Shown: positions 18,737 through 26,745, counted from the first letter of the stretch. The stretch is DNA of 30,619 bases from JAWVEV01 sp033856535 (GCA_033856535.1 JAWVEV010000024.1:1-30619), one strand, 5' to 3'. A program made the numbers and translations. The notes: generated by a model not told the origin, from the letters alone.

Positions 18737-20022
18737 GGCGCCCCGAAGCTCGTGAACGCCACCGACTCGGGCAGGTGTTGCACCGTCCGGCCGGTCACCG
18801 CGTTCAGGATGGTCGCCGCGCGGTGCGCGCCCAGGCCGAGGTCCGGCGTTCCCACGCCGTGCGTGTGCAGCTCGGCGTTCTGGACGTAGAGGCCGCCGGT
18901 CACCGAGGGGTCGAGCGCGACGCGGTAGCCGCCGTCCACGGGCAGCCTCCCGTCGCCGTTCGTCGCGATCAGCGCGCGCAGGCCCTCGGCCAGCGGGGGC
19001 CGGCGGGCGGTGTAGCCGGTGGCCAGCACGGCGGCGTCGGTTCGCAGGCTGAAGGTCCGGTCCTGAACCACCTCCCGGCAGTCCAGCTCGAGGCCGCCGG
19101 CGCCGGCGTGGGCCGCCTCCACCGCCACGTTGGCGGTCAGTTCCGCCGGAGCCTGGCCGCCGCCCACCGTCCGCTCGTAGAGCAACTCGAAGATCGCCGC
19201 GATCGTGTCGGCGCTGATGGCCTTGTAGAGCTGCCACTGGGCCGCCACCAGCTCGTCGCGCCGCGCCCTCGGCAGCTCGCGGAAGTACCGCGTGTAGTCC
19301 GGCGTGAAGTGCTCCAGGCCGAGCTTGGAGTACTCCATCGGCGCGAAGGCCGGCGAGCGGGTGAGCCAGCGCACCCGATGGCCGTCGCCGCGGGCGCGCA
19401 GCAGGTCCAGCACCACCTCGGCGCCCGACTGGCCCGAGCCGATCACGGTCACGTGGCGGAGCTCCAGCAGCCGCTCGCGGTGGGCCAGGTAGTCGGCCGC
19501 GTGGATCGCGCGCTCGCCCAGCGCCGGCCGCATCGCCTCGGGAACCGCCGGCTCGGTGCCGACGCCGAGCACCACGTTGCGCGCGAAGGTCGTCTCCGCC
19601 GCGTCGCCCTCGCCGTGCTCCACCCGGAACGCCGCGGCCTCGGGCTCCCAGTCGATCGACCGCACCGGCTGGCCGAAGCAGCACGACGGCAGCGACTCGG
19701 CCACCCAGCGGCAGTAGTCGTCGTATTCCCGGCGCGGCACGTGGAAGCGCTCGAGGAAGTAGAAGGCGTAGAGCCGCTCGTGGGCGCGCAGGTAGGCCAG
19801 GAACGTCCACGGGCTGGTCGGGTCGACCAGCGAGACCAGGTCGGCCAGGAAGGGAACCTGCAGCCGGGCGTCCGCCATCAGCAGGCCCGGGTGCCACGAG
19901 AAGCCCGGCCGGCCGTCGAGGAAGACCGCGCGCAGGTCGTCGGCCCCGTCGGCCAGGGCCGCCAGCGACAGGTTGAAGGGGCCGATCCCGACCCCGAGCA
20001 GGTCCAGGGGCTCGTCGCTCAT
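18733..20022 (-). CDS. Lysine/diamine N6-hydroxylase (IucD/RhbE-type flavin monooxygenase)
   Basis: This 429-residue FAD- and NADPH-dependent N-hydroxylating monooxygenase has GVGIGPFNLSLAAL at about residues 10-23 for FAD, VIGSGQSGAEVVLDLL for NADPH, and the late VLATGYTARRP. The DxxxF-W-H-x-G-L segment (FLDGRPGFSWHPGLL) is also typical. It oxidises a terminal amine to the hydroxylamine that becomes a hydroxamate iron ligand. In this operon the likely substrate is 1,3-diaminopropane, as for RhbE in rhizobactin 1021 synthesis, rather than lysine; this is inferred from the two upstream genes. GGAGG stands 7-9 nt before the ATG, which overlaps the stop of the first synthetase by ATGA. Confidence 0.92.
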   Translation of the reverse strand: MSDEPLDLLGVGIGPFNLSLAALADGADDLRAVFLDGRPGFSWHPGLLMADARLQVPFLADLVSLVDPTSPWTFLAYLRAHERLYAFYFLERFHVPRREYDDYCRWVAESLPSCCFGQPVRSIDWEPEAAAFRVEHGEGDAAETTFARNVVLGVGTEPAVPEAMRPALGERAIHAADYLAHRERLLELRHVTVIGSGQSGAEVVLDLLRARGDGHRVRWLTRSPAFAPMEYSKLGLEHFTPDYTRYFRELPRARRDELVAAQWQLYKAISADTIAAIFELLYERTVGGGQAPAELTANVAVEAAHAGAGGLELDCREVVQDRTFSLRTDAAVLATGYTARRPPLAEGLRALIATNGDGRLPVDGGYRVALDPSVTGGLYVQNAELHTHGVGTPDLGLGAHRAATILNAVTGRTVQHLPESVAFTSFGAP

Positions 20023-21740
20023 CCGACCTCCGCGAGAGGGTTCGGGATCCGCACGTAGACCGACTGCGCGTCCACGCTTCCCACCAGCTCGTCCTTGCCG
20101 TCGAGGGCGTGCAGCAGGTTCGCCTTGCACGCCAGCGTCGGGGACTCCAGGAGGGACTCGACCAGCGCCGGGGCCGGGCGCAGCCGCCGGCGCAGGCCGA
20201 GCAGCGCCGACCGGAGGCGCCGCAGCAGCGCCTCCTCGTCGGCCAGGCCCTGCGCGCCCATCGCCCCGACCAAGCCGAGGACGTTGTTGACGCCCAGGTA
20301 GTACTCGAGGCGCTCGTCGACCAGCGCGTCGTCGAAGATCGCCTCCACGCCGTCGCCGAAGCCGGGCAGGAGGCGGCGCACCGCGTCCGCCTTCGAGGCG
20401 GCGACGTACCAGCCCTGGCTGTCCCGGTACCAGGCGCCGGCCGGCCAGCCGACCCCGTCCAGCGCCACCAGGGTGTTCTGCTGGTGGGCCTCCAGGGCCA
20501 CGCCGGCGGTCGCGCGCAGCCACAGCAGCGGGGCCAGCGCGGCGTCCAGGTAGCGGGAGAACCAGCCCTCGGCGATCTCCTCGCGCGGCCGGCGCACCAC
20601 CGAGGCCAGGTCCGCGACGAGCTCGCCGAGCAGCGACGCCGGGCGGTCCGGGCGCTCGGCGGTCAGCCCCGCCAGGCACTGCACCCGCGTCGAGGAGCCG
20701 ATTCCGTTTCGGCGCAGCGCCACCTCGAAGCCGCCCTCGCGCGCGCCGGGCACGTCCACGCCGAGCCAGGCCGGGTCGGTCAGGACGCGGAAGCGGGGGT
20801 GCTGCAGCGCGAGCGCGGCGCCCAGGCCGGCGGCCATCAGCCGGTGGGCCTGCACGCCCAGCTCGAGCTCGGCGCGCAGGTTCTCGCGCCGGGAGTTGGT
20901 CACCCGCATGCCGAGCGAGAGCTTCAGCTGATGGACCGCGCCGGGGCGCCAGACCGTCCGCAGCGACGAGGTGGGGTACCAGAGGTCGCCGGCGCGGCCG
21001 AGATCGACGACCATGCCGGCCTCCAGCAGGGCGCGCACCCCCGGGCGGGTCGCCAGGTCGCGCGCCTGCCAGGGGTGGACCGGGATCGGGACCATGTCCG
21101 CGGGCAGGCGCAGGTCCGGGGGGGCCAGCGCCCGCGCCAGCTCCCGCGGCGGCGCCCCGGCCGACCCGCCGGCCAGCAACGCCGGCCGGACCGCCATCCA
21201 GTGCAGCCGGAACGAGCCGCGCAGCTCCGGGCTCAGTTCCGCCAGCTCGGCCGGCGAGCCCTCCCGGCTCTTGGGCGTGGGGTGGAAGGGGTGGCCGAGC
21301 AGGAGCGCCTGCTCGGCGGCCAGGAAGTGTGGCTGGCCCGGCGCGTCGATGGATGCGCGCCGGACCGCCACGTGGTCGGCCACGCGGGCGGCCGACTCCT
21401 CCACCAGCGCGGCCAGCCGGTCGTGGGCGCCGGGCGGCGCGATGCCGCGCGCCCACGCCTCGACCGCGATCGCGCGGGCGAGCTCGGCCGGCGACATCTC
21501 GCGGCCGGGGCGCCGCGGCGTCCCCAGGCGGTGATGGCCGCAGGCCGAGCGGTAGAGCACCCTCGCCTCGACCCGGATGCCGGCGGCGGGGAACGGCAGC
21601 CGCAGCGGCTCGCCGGACGGCACTTCGGCGCCGGTCTCGCGGATCCAGCAGCGCAGCAGCGCTTCACAGGCGGCGTCGTCGGCCACCCGCAGCGGGTCCG
21701 CGGCGAGCAGCGGCTCGTGGGCGACGGTGATGTGGGGCAT
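20019..21740 (-). CDS. IucA/IucC-family NIS siderophore synthetase (first, IucA/RhbC-like)
   Basis: This 573-residue NIS synthetase shows LLGHPFHPTPKSREG at about 150-164, IPVHPWQARD, TSSLRTVWRPGAVHQLKLSL, EAHQQNTLVALDG and a final FERR-like region with ACKANLLHAL. The HP-x-HPTPKSREG variant is the one I associate with A-type enzymes (IucA, RhbC) that make the first amide on free citrate. It follows the diaminobutyrate decarboxylase with a 1-nt stop/start overlap (TGATG) and precedes the hydroxylase with ATGA. It resembles the second synthetase only at the motifs, so the pair is functionally split rather than a recent duplication. The N-terminal 60 residues contain no acetyltransferase domain. 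Confidence 0.9.
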   Translation of the reverse strand: MPHITVAHEPLLAADPLRVADDAACEALLRCWIRETGAEVPSGEPLRLPFPAAGIRVEARVLYRSACGHHRLGTPRRPGREMSPAELARAIAVEAWARGIAPPGAHDRLAALVEESAARVADHVAVRRASIDAPGQPHFLAAEQALLLGHPFHPTPKSREGSPAELAELSPELRGSFRLHWMAVRPALLAGGSAGAPPRELARALAPPDLRLPADMVPIPVHPWQARDLATRPGVRALLEAGMVVDLGRAGDLWYPTSSLRTVWRPGAVHQLKLSLGMRVTNSRRENLRAELELGVQAHRLMAAGLGAALALQHPRFRVLTDPAWLGVDVPGAREGGFEVALRRNGIGSSTRVQCLAGLTAERPDRPASLLGELVADLASVVRRPREEIAEGWFSRYLDAALAPLLWLRATAGVALEAHQQNTLVALDGVGWPAGAWYRDSQGWYVAASKADAVRRLLPGFGDGVEAIFDDALVDERLEYYLGVNNVLGLVGAMGAQGLADEEALLRRLRSALLGLRRRLRPAPALVESLLESPTLACKANLLHALDGKDELVGSVDAQSVYVRIPNPLAEVG

Positions 21741-23191
21741 CAGGCCTCCCCGGCCCGGCCCGCGGCGACGACGGCCTCGAGCAGCGCGTCCACGTCGCTG
21801 TTCCGCGCGTGCGGGTTGAGGAGGGTGAGCTTGAGCCAGACCTCCGGCCCGCTGGGACCCATCAGCTCGGTGCGCCCCACCACGGCGCGCCCGCTTCGGA
21901 GCAGGCCGCGCCGCAGGCCCGCGTTCACCGCGTCGCGGTCTCCGGCGCTGGCGTAGCGGAACACCACCGTGGTGAGCACCGGCGCCAGCGCCAGCTGCAG
22001 CAGCGGCTCGGCGGCGATCGCATCGGCCGCGTGGCGGGCCAGCGCGTGGCAGCGATCCACCAGGCGGCCGAGCCCGGAGATCCCGAGCGCCCGCAGCGTG
22101 ACCGCCACCTTGAAGGCGTCCGCCCGGCGCGAGGTGCGCAGGGAGAGGCCGAGCGTGCTGGCGTAGCCGGCGGCCTGGTCGTCGGCCGGGTTGAGGTAGG
22201 CGACCCTGCGCTCGAGCGGCGCCATGAGCTCGATGTCGCGCACCAGGAAGGCGCCGGCCGCCAGCGGCTGCCAGCCCAGCTTGTGCAGGTCGAGCGCGAC
22301 CGAGTCGGCCTCGTCCAGGCCGGCGAGCAGCGGGCGCAGGCGGTCCGAGAAGAGCGCGCCGCCGCCGTAGGCCGCGTCCACGTGGAGCCAGGCGCCGGCC
22401 TCGGCGCAGCTCCGCGCGATCTCGGGCAGCGGGTCGATCGCGCCGGCGTCGGTGGTGCCGGCGGTCGCGACCACCACGGCCGGGCCGTCGCCGTCGCGGA
22501 GCGCCGCCCGCAGCGCGGCGGGATCCATCCGGTGCGCGTCGTCGACCCGCAGCCGGGTGACCGCGTCCTCGCCCAGCCCGAGGATCCCGGCGGAGCGCTG
22601 GATCGAGAAGTGGGCGGCCTCGGAGCACAGCACCCGCCGGCAGGCGCCCCCGGGCCGGTCCCGCGCCAGCAGCAGGCCCATCAGGTTCGAGGCGGTCCCG
22701 CCGGAGGTCATCACCCCGCCGGCCGCCGTGCCGAAGCCGACGAGATCGGCGAGCCCGCGCACGACCTGCGCCTCCAGCGCGGTCGCGGCGGGAGCCTGGT
22801 CCCAGGAGTCGAGCGACGGGTTCAGCGCGGAGGCGACCAGGTCGGCCGCCACGGCGACCGCGAGCGGCGGGGTGTGCAGGTGGGCGGCGCAGGCGGGGTC
22901 GGCCGGATCGGCGGCGCCACTCGCCAGCAGGGCCGCCAGCGGCCCCAGCGCGGCCTCGGCGCCCACCCCGTGGCGGGGCAGCGGCTCGCCCTCGAGGGCG
23001 CTCCAGACCAGGGCCTCCACCTCCGCCGGCTCGCACGCCGAAACGGGGCCGCCGCGGGCGGCCGAGCCCACGGCGAGCCCCTCCAGGGCGACCTCCACCA
23101 GCTCCCGCAGGGCCTCGGCGCCCTCGACGCCCCCGGCCAGGGGCGCCTCGGCGCGGGTGGCGAGGGTCGGGCGCAGCGCGTCCGCCCTCAC
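21740..23191 (-). CDS. ddc: L-2,4-diaminobutyrate decarboxylase (group II PLP decarboxylase)
   Basis: This 483-residue fold-I, group II PLP decarboxylase removes CO2 from L-2,4-diaminobutyrate to give 1,3-diaminopropane. Visible are MTSGGTASNLMGLL near the phosphate site, LHVDAAYGGG with the aspartate that contacts the PLP nitrogen, and DLHKLGWQP with the Schiff-base lysine K304. The C-terminal domain starts after LGLSLRTSRRADAFK. The substrate is inferred from the adjoining aminotransferase, the same pair as dat-ddc of Acinetobacter and rhbA-rhbB of Sinorhizobium; the motifs alone would also fit other group II enzymes. The GTG start was chosen because it overlaps the aminotransferase stop by GTGA and gives a normal length; an open extension of 58 codons upstream is Arg/Ala-rich shadow. 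Confidence 0.9.
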   Translation of the reverse strand: MRADALRPTLATRAEAPLAGGVEGAEALRELVEVALEGLAVGSAARGGPVSACEPAEVEALVWSALEGEPLPRHGVGAEAALGPLAALLASGAADPADPACAAHLHTPPLAVAVAADLVASALNPSLDSWDQAPAATALEAQVVRGLADLVGFGTAAGGVMTSGGTASNLMGLLLARDRPGGACRRVLCSEAAHFSIQRSAGILGLGEDAVTRLRVDDAHRMDPAALRAALRDGDGPAVVVATAGTTDAGAIDPLPEIARSCAEAGAWLHVDAAYGGGALFSDRLRPLLAGLDEADSVALDLHKLGWQPLAAGAFLVRDIELMAPLERRVAYLNPADDQAAGYASTLGLSLRTSRRADAFKVAVTLRALGISGLGRLVDRCHALARHAADAIAAEPLLQLALAPVLTTVVFRYASAGDRDAVNAGLRRGLLRSGRAVVGRTELMGPSGPEVWLKLTLLNPHARNSDVDALLEAVVAAGRAGEA

Positions 23192-24590
23192 CGCGGCCGC
23201 CGGCCGAGGGCCTCCAGGTAGCCGCGCTCGGCGGCCTCCAGGGCCTCGGCCAGCCGCTCGAGGACCGCGTCGGCCTCGGCATCGGTCATGACGAGCGGCG
23301 GCAGCAGGCGCAGCACGGCGTCGTGGCGCCCGCCGAGCTCCACGATCAGCCCGCGCCGCCGGCACTCGCTGCGCGCGCGCAGCGCGACGCCGGTGCAGGC
23401 CGGCCGGGCGCCGGAGCCGTCCGGCTCGCCGTCGGGCTCGACCAGCTCGACGCCGATCATCAGGCCGCGCCCGCGGACGTGCCCGATCGAGGGGCGCTCG
23501 CCGGCCAGGTCCCGGAGGCGCTCCATCAGGCTCTCGCCGAGCTCGGCGGCCCGATCGTGGAGACCCTCCGCCATGACCACCCGCATCGTCGCGGCGCCGG
23601 CCGCGAGCGACATCGTGGTGCCGCGGAAGGTGCCGGTGTGGGCGCCGGGCGCCCAGCCGTCGAGCGACTCGTCGTAGACCACCGCGGCCATCGGGAGGCC
23701 CCGCCGATCGCCTTCGACATCACGATCGCGTCGGGGATCACGCCGCTGCGCTCGCAGGCCCAGAGCGTGCCGGTGCGCCCGAGGCCGGTCTGGACCTCGT
23801 CCACGATCAGCGGCACGCCGTTCGCCGCCGTGATCCGGCGCATCTCGCGGAGCCAGCCGTCGGGGGCCGGCACCACGCCGCCCTCGCCCTGCACGGCCTC
23901 GAGGATCATGGCGGCTGGCGGGGCGACGCCGCCGCAGGGGTCGGCCAGCAGGTTGCCGACGTAGTCCGCGCAGAGCCGCTCGGCGGCCTCGCCGCCCAGG
24001 CCCAGCGGGCAGCGGTTGGGGTGGGGGAAGGGCAGGCGGGTGACCTCGGCGGCCACGCCGGCCACCGGCTCCTTGGCCGCGACCCCGCCGCCGGCGGCGA
24101 GCGCCGCGGCGGTCATGCCGTGGTACGCCCCGGTGAAGGCCAGCAGGCCGCGCCGGCCGGTGGCGTGCTGGGCGAGCTTCAGCGCCGCCTCGACGGCGTC
24201 GGTGCCGGCCGGGCCGCAGAAGTGGATCCGGCCGCGCGAGGCGAGCTCCTCCGGGAGCGTGGCGAAGAGCGCGTCGACGAACTCGTCCTTCTCGGGCGTC
24301 GCGATGTCGAGCACCTGCATCGGCGCGGCGCGGTCGAGCGTGCGGCGGATGGCCGCGACGACCTCGGGGTGGTTGTGGCCGAGGGCCAGGGCGCCCGCGC
24401 CGGACAGGCAGTCCAGGTAGCGCCGGCCGTCGGCGCCGATCACGGTCATCCCCCGCGCGCGAACCGGCACGATGGGGAAGGAGCGGGCGTATGTGCGGGC
24501 CGAGGATTCCCGGGCCCGCTGGCGGTCGAGGATCCCGGCGGGGCCACCGATCGCGGCGGCGGGCGGGACGGGTCCGGTCAGGACGGGCAC
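23188..24590 (-). CDS. dat: Diaminobutyrate-2-oxoglutarate aminotransferase, frameshifted in this sequence
   Basis: A class III PLP aminotransferase making L-2,4-diaminobutyrate from aspartate semialdehyde. The first part runs from a GTG at 24590 (ribosome site GGAAGGAG) and has CLSGAGALALGHNHPEVV, FCGPAGTDAVEAALKLA, FTGAYHGMTAAAL, LIVDEVQTGLGRTG and the PLP lysine K293 in MSKAIGG. The frame then breaks. The rest continues in another frame from 23691 (MAAVVYDESLDGW, HTGTFRGTTMSLAAG, HVRGRGLMIGVEL) to 23188. One extra G in the run complementary to 23699-23702 restores SKAIGGGLPMAAVVY, and the whole becomes 467 codons, the normal size. Read literally, the product would lack its C-terminal third. 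Sequencing error is the likelier cause. The stop overlaps the ddc start by GTGA. Confidence 0.88.
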
Positions 24591-24652
24591 ACGCGGCTCC
24601 TTCCGTGCGTGAAATTCGATTACCCGTATAGCGCGAGTAAGGCTAACCGAAG
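24591..24652 (-). promoter_or_regulatory. Promoter region with DtxR/IdeR-type iron box upstream of the aminotransferase
   Basis: On the minus strand TTCGGTTAGCCTTACTCGC (24633-24651) matches TWAGGTWAGSCTWACCTWA at 14 of 19 positions, and the 12-nt core GGTTAGCCTTAC fits completely. Immediately downstream TATACG (24625-24630) can serve as a -10, with GACTTC about 18 nt upstream as a poor -35, so the box would lie between -35 and -10, the classic place for repression by an iron-loaded DtxR-family protein. The 62-nt gap is the only real gap inside the siderophore operon, and its A+T content is clearly above that of its surroundings. Confidence 0.65.
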
Positions 24653-25951
24653 TCAGACGGTGGGCAAGGGGGCCAGCCGTCCCTCGCGCGCCTCGGGGGC
24701 CTGCGCCGGCGCGCCGAGGACGATGCGGGCGGGGCGCGGCTGGGCGAGGAAGTCGGGGAGGGAGAACTCGTAGCCGTAGGCCCCGGAGTGCGGGAACACG
24801 ACCAGATCGCCGGCCCGCAGGCGGGGCAGCGGGACGTCGCGCGCCAGCGTGTCCTCCGGCGTGCAGAGCTCGCCGACGACCGTCACCGGCGCGTCGCGCA
24901 CCTCGGGCCGCGCGCAGGGCAGGTCCCAGCGCTCGATCGGCACCACCGCGATCGCGTGGCGCTCGTCCCACGAGGCCGGCAGCAGGAAGTGGTTGATCCC
25001 GCCGCGCAGGACCGCGAACCAGGCGCCGTGGACGCGCTTCACGTCGGTCACCTCGGCCGCGTACCAGCCGCAGTCGGCCACGAGCCACCGGCCGGGCTCC
25101 AGGACGACCCGGACCCCCTCGGGCGGACGCAGATCGCCCAGGGCGCGGCCGAACGCCGGCAGGTCGAAGGCGGCGGTGCCGTCGAAGGTCACCCCGAGGC
25201 CGCCGCCGACGTCGACCGCGCGCAGGTCGATCCCCGCCTCGGCCGCCGTCCGCGCGCTCCACTCGAGGCACCAGCCGACGTACGCGGCGTGGGAGGCGGC
25301 GTCGAGGTTGTTCGACACCGCGTGGATGTGGAAGCCGGCCACGTCGATCTCGGGCAGCGACCGCGCGGCGGCGAGGACGCCGGCGACGTCGTGCTCGCCC
25401 ACCCCGAAGGGGCTCGCCGAGCCGCCCATCGCCAGCGAGCCGCGTACCTGGACCCGGGCCGGGTTCACCCGGATCGCGACCCGCGCGCGCCGGCCCCGCG
25501 CCCGGGCGACCGCCGCCAGGCGGTGGAGCTCGAGGCCCGACTCGACGTTGACCAGATCGGCCCCGGCCTCGACCAGCGCCGACAGGAACGGCTCGCGCTT
25601 GCCGGGTCCGCTCGCGACGAGCCGAAGGCGCCGTCCGGCCGCGGCCGCCGCGTCGCGCGCCAGGGCCACCTCGCGCGCCGACGAGACCTCGAAGCCGGCG
25701 ATGCCGGCCGTAAGCGCGGCGAGCATCGGCGGGAAGGCGTTCGCCTTCATCGCGTAGAAGGCGTCGGCCCAGGGAGGCAGCGCGTCGCGCAGGGCGCGGG
25801 CCCGCGCGGCCGCCGCGGCCGGGTCGTAGAGGTAGGCGCTCACGGATCCGCCGGGCCCCTCGACCAGCGCGGCGAGCGCGTCGAGGACGGCGGGGGGAAG
25901 CGCCTCGGCCGGGAGCGGCCGGGCGGGCGGGGGTGGGCTGGGCACGATCAC
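24653..25951 (-). CDS. Fold-III PLP-dependent decarboxylase (SbnH/PvsE/AcsE-like), first gene of siderophore operon
   Basis: This 432-residue enzyme of the alanine-racemase-fold decarboxylase family has FYAMKANAFPPMLAAL with the PLP lysine K69, GFEVSSAREVALA, HIHAVSNN, AVDVGGGLGVTFDG, VLEPGRWLVADCG, VGELCTPEDTLARDVPLP with C363 and HSGAYGYEFSLPDFL. Relatives in NIS operons decarboxylate amino acids or citryl-amino acids: SbnH (staphyloferrin B), PvsE (vibrioferrin) and AcsE (achromobactin). The substrate here is unknown. I chose the GTG at 25951, which has AAGGG 8 nt before it. Earlier in-frame starts would translate TTA and ATA codons, almost absent from these genes, from what looks like promoter DNA. 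The aminotransferase gene follows after 62 nt. Confidence 0.87.
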   Translation of the reverse strand: MIVPSPPPPARPLPAEALPPAVLDALAALVEGPGGSVSAYLYDPAAAAARARALRDALPPWADAFYAMKANAFPPMLAALTAGIAGFEVSSAREVALARDAAAAAGRRLRLVASGPGKREPFLSALVEAGADLVNVESGLELHRLAAVARARGRRARVAIRVNPARVQVRGSLAMGGSASPFGVGEHDVAGVLAAARSLPEIDVAGFHIHAVSNNLDAASHAAYVGWCLEWSARTAAEAGIDLRAVDVGGGLGVTFDGTAAFDLPAFGRALGDLRPPEGVRVVLEPGRWLVADCGWYAAEVTDVKRVHGAWFAVLRGGINHFLLPASWDERHAIAVVPIERWDLPCARPEVRDAPVTVVGELCTPEDTLARDVPLPRLRAGDLVVFPHSGAYGYEFSLPDFLAQPRPARIVLGAPAQAPEAREGRLAPLPTV

Positions 25952-25954
25952 TGT

Positions 25955-25981
25955 GGGTACCCTTATTCCTAACATATGGGA
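25955..25981 (-). promoter_or_regulatory. Candidate promoter/operator of the siderophore operon
   Basis: A short A+T-rich island. On the minus strand CATATGTTAGGAATAAGGG includes TATGTT, usable as a -10, and TTAGG, the left half of an IdeR/DtxR box. The right half does not match, so control by an iron regulator is only suggested by the half site and by the gene downstream. AAGGG at the end probably doubles as the ribosome site. Confidence 0.35.
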
Positions 25982-26109
25982 GCCCGAAGCATTGGGAGCC
26001 ATGACGATCGGCCCTGCTCGCGTCGCGCCGGTCGGGGGCCCGCCGGGTCGGGGCTACACTCGAACCCGTGCCCCCAGGACCGTCGCGATCGCGCATGAGG
26101 GACCCCTCC

Positions 26110-26742
26110 ATGCGGCGCGTGCTCGGCATCGGCTTCGCCGTGCTCGTGGCCCTCGGCGTGGGCCTCGGCATCCTGATCCCCTTCGGCGCGGAGGACTCCG
26201 CCGCCCAGCAGCTCAACGCGCAACCGATCGACCCGCCGCGCTCCGCGGCCCCCACCGCCGGCCAAGGCGCCGACGGCGACGAGATCCGCCTTCCGGCCGG
26301 CGACGGCCGCCCGGCCGTGGTGACCTTCCTCTTCACCGAGTGCCCGGACGTCTGCCCGCTCATCGCGAGCACGATCAGCAAGGCGCTCGACGAGATGGGC
26401 CCGGCGGCCGACCGCGTGGACGTGGTCGCGATCACGGTCGACCCCGAGGACGACACGCCGCGCGCGGTGCGCCGCTTCCTGGCCCGCTACCGCCTGACCG
26501 GGCGGATGGACTACCTCATCGGGACGCGCTCCCAGCTGCGGGCGGTGTGGGCGGCGTGGGGGATCGCGCCGCAGCCCGAGGAGGACGGTCACGCGGAGCA
26601 CGGCGCCGGGCACGTCGAGGAATCGATGCACTCCGCGCCGGTGATCCTGATCGACGGCGACGGGCGCCAGGTGGGCAAGTACGCCCCGGGCATCCCCTTC
26701 ACCTCGACGCAGCTCGCCGACGACCTGCTCCGCCTGATTTGA
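26110..26742 (+). CDS. SCO1/SenC-family copper chaperone
   Basis: The 210-residue protein has an N-terminal membrane anchor or signal (RRVLGIGFAVLVALGVGLGI) and a thioredoxin-like domain with the copper-binding set of the SCO family: C78 and C82 in TECPDVCPLI and H174 in MHSAPVILID. VDVVAITVDPEDDTP is also characteristic. SCO proteins deliver copper to the CuA site of cytochrome c oxidase outside the membrane. An unusual His-rich stretch, HAEHGAGH (H161, H164, H168), stands just before the conserved histidine. GAGGGA lies 7 nt before the chosen ATG; an ATG at 26095 and a GTG at 26068 are in frame upstream. No oxidase genes are in the window, and the gene is divergent from the siderophore operon. 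Confidence 0.9.
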   Translation: MRRVLGIGFAVLVALGVGLGILIPFGAEDSAAQQLNAQPIDPPRSAAPTAGQGADGDEIRLPAGDGRPAVVTFLFTECPDVCPLIASTISKALDEMGPAADRVDVVAITVDPEDDTPRAVRRFLARYRLTGRMDYLIGTRSQLRAVWAAWGIAPQPEEDGHAEHGAGHVEESMHSAPVILIDGDGRQVGKYAPGIPFTSTQLADDLLRLI

Positions 26743-26745
26743 TCC

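Noticed and set aside
17567..19897. A 776-codon frame suggesting a hydroxylase-transporter fusion
   Set aside because: The first half is an off-frame reading of the hydroxylase gene; the transporter starts at GTG 18736, with a GTGA overlap.
15844..23221. Several long plus-strand open frames opposite the siderophore operon (e.g. 15844-17583, 20109-21956, 21809-23221)
   Set aside because: Each mirrors a gene with clear family motifs on the minus strand and reads as His/Arg/Gln/Gly-rich shadow.
20019..23282. A 1087-codon frame extending the first NIS synthetase far upstream
   Set aside because: The upstream part overlaps ddc in another frame and is Arg/Gly/Pro-rich; MPHITVAHEP at 21740 is the sensible start.
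23691..23708. Programmed frameshift in the aminotransferase
   Set aside because: The site GGCGGGGCC is not a recognised slippery heptamer, no stimulatory structure is evident, and no truncated isoform is known for the family; an indel is simpler.
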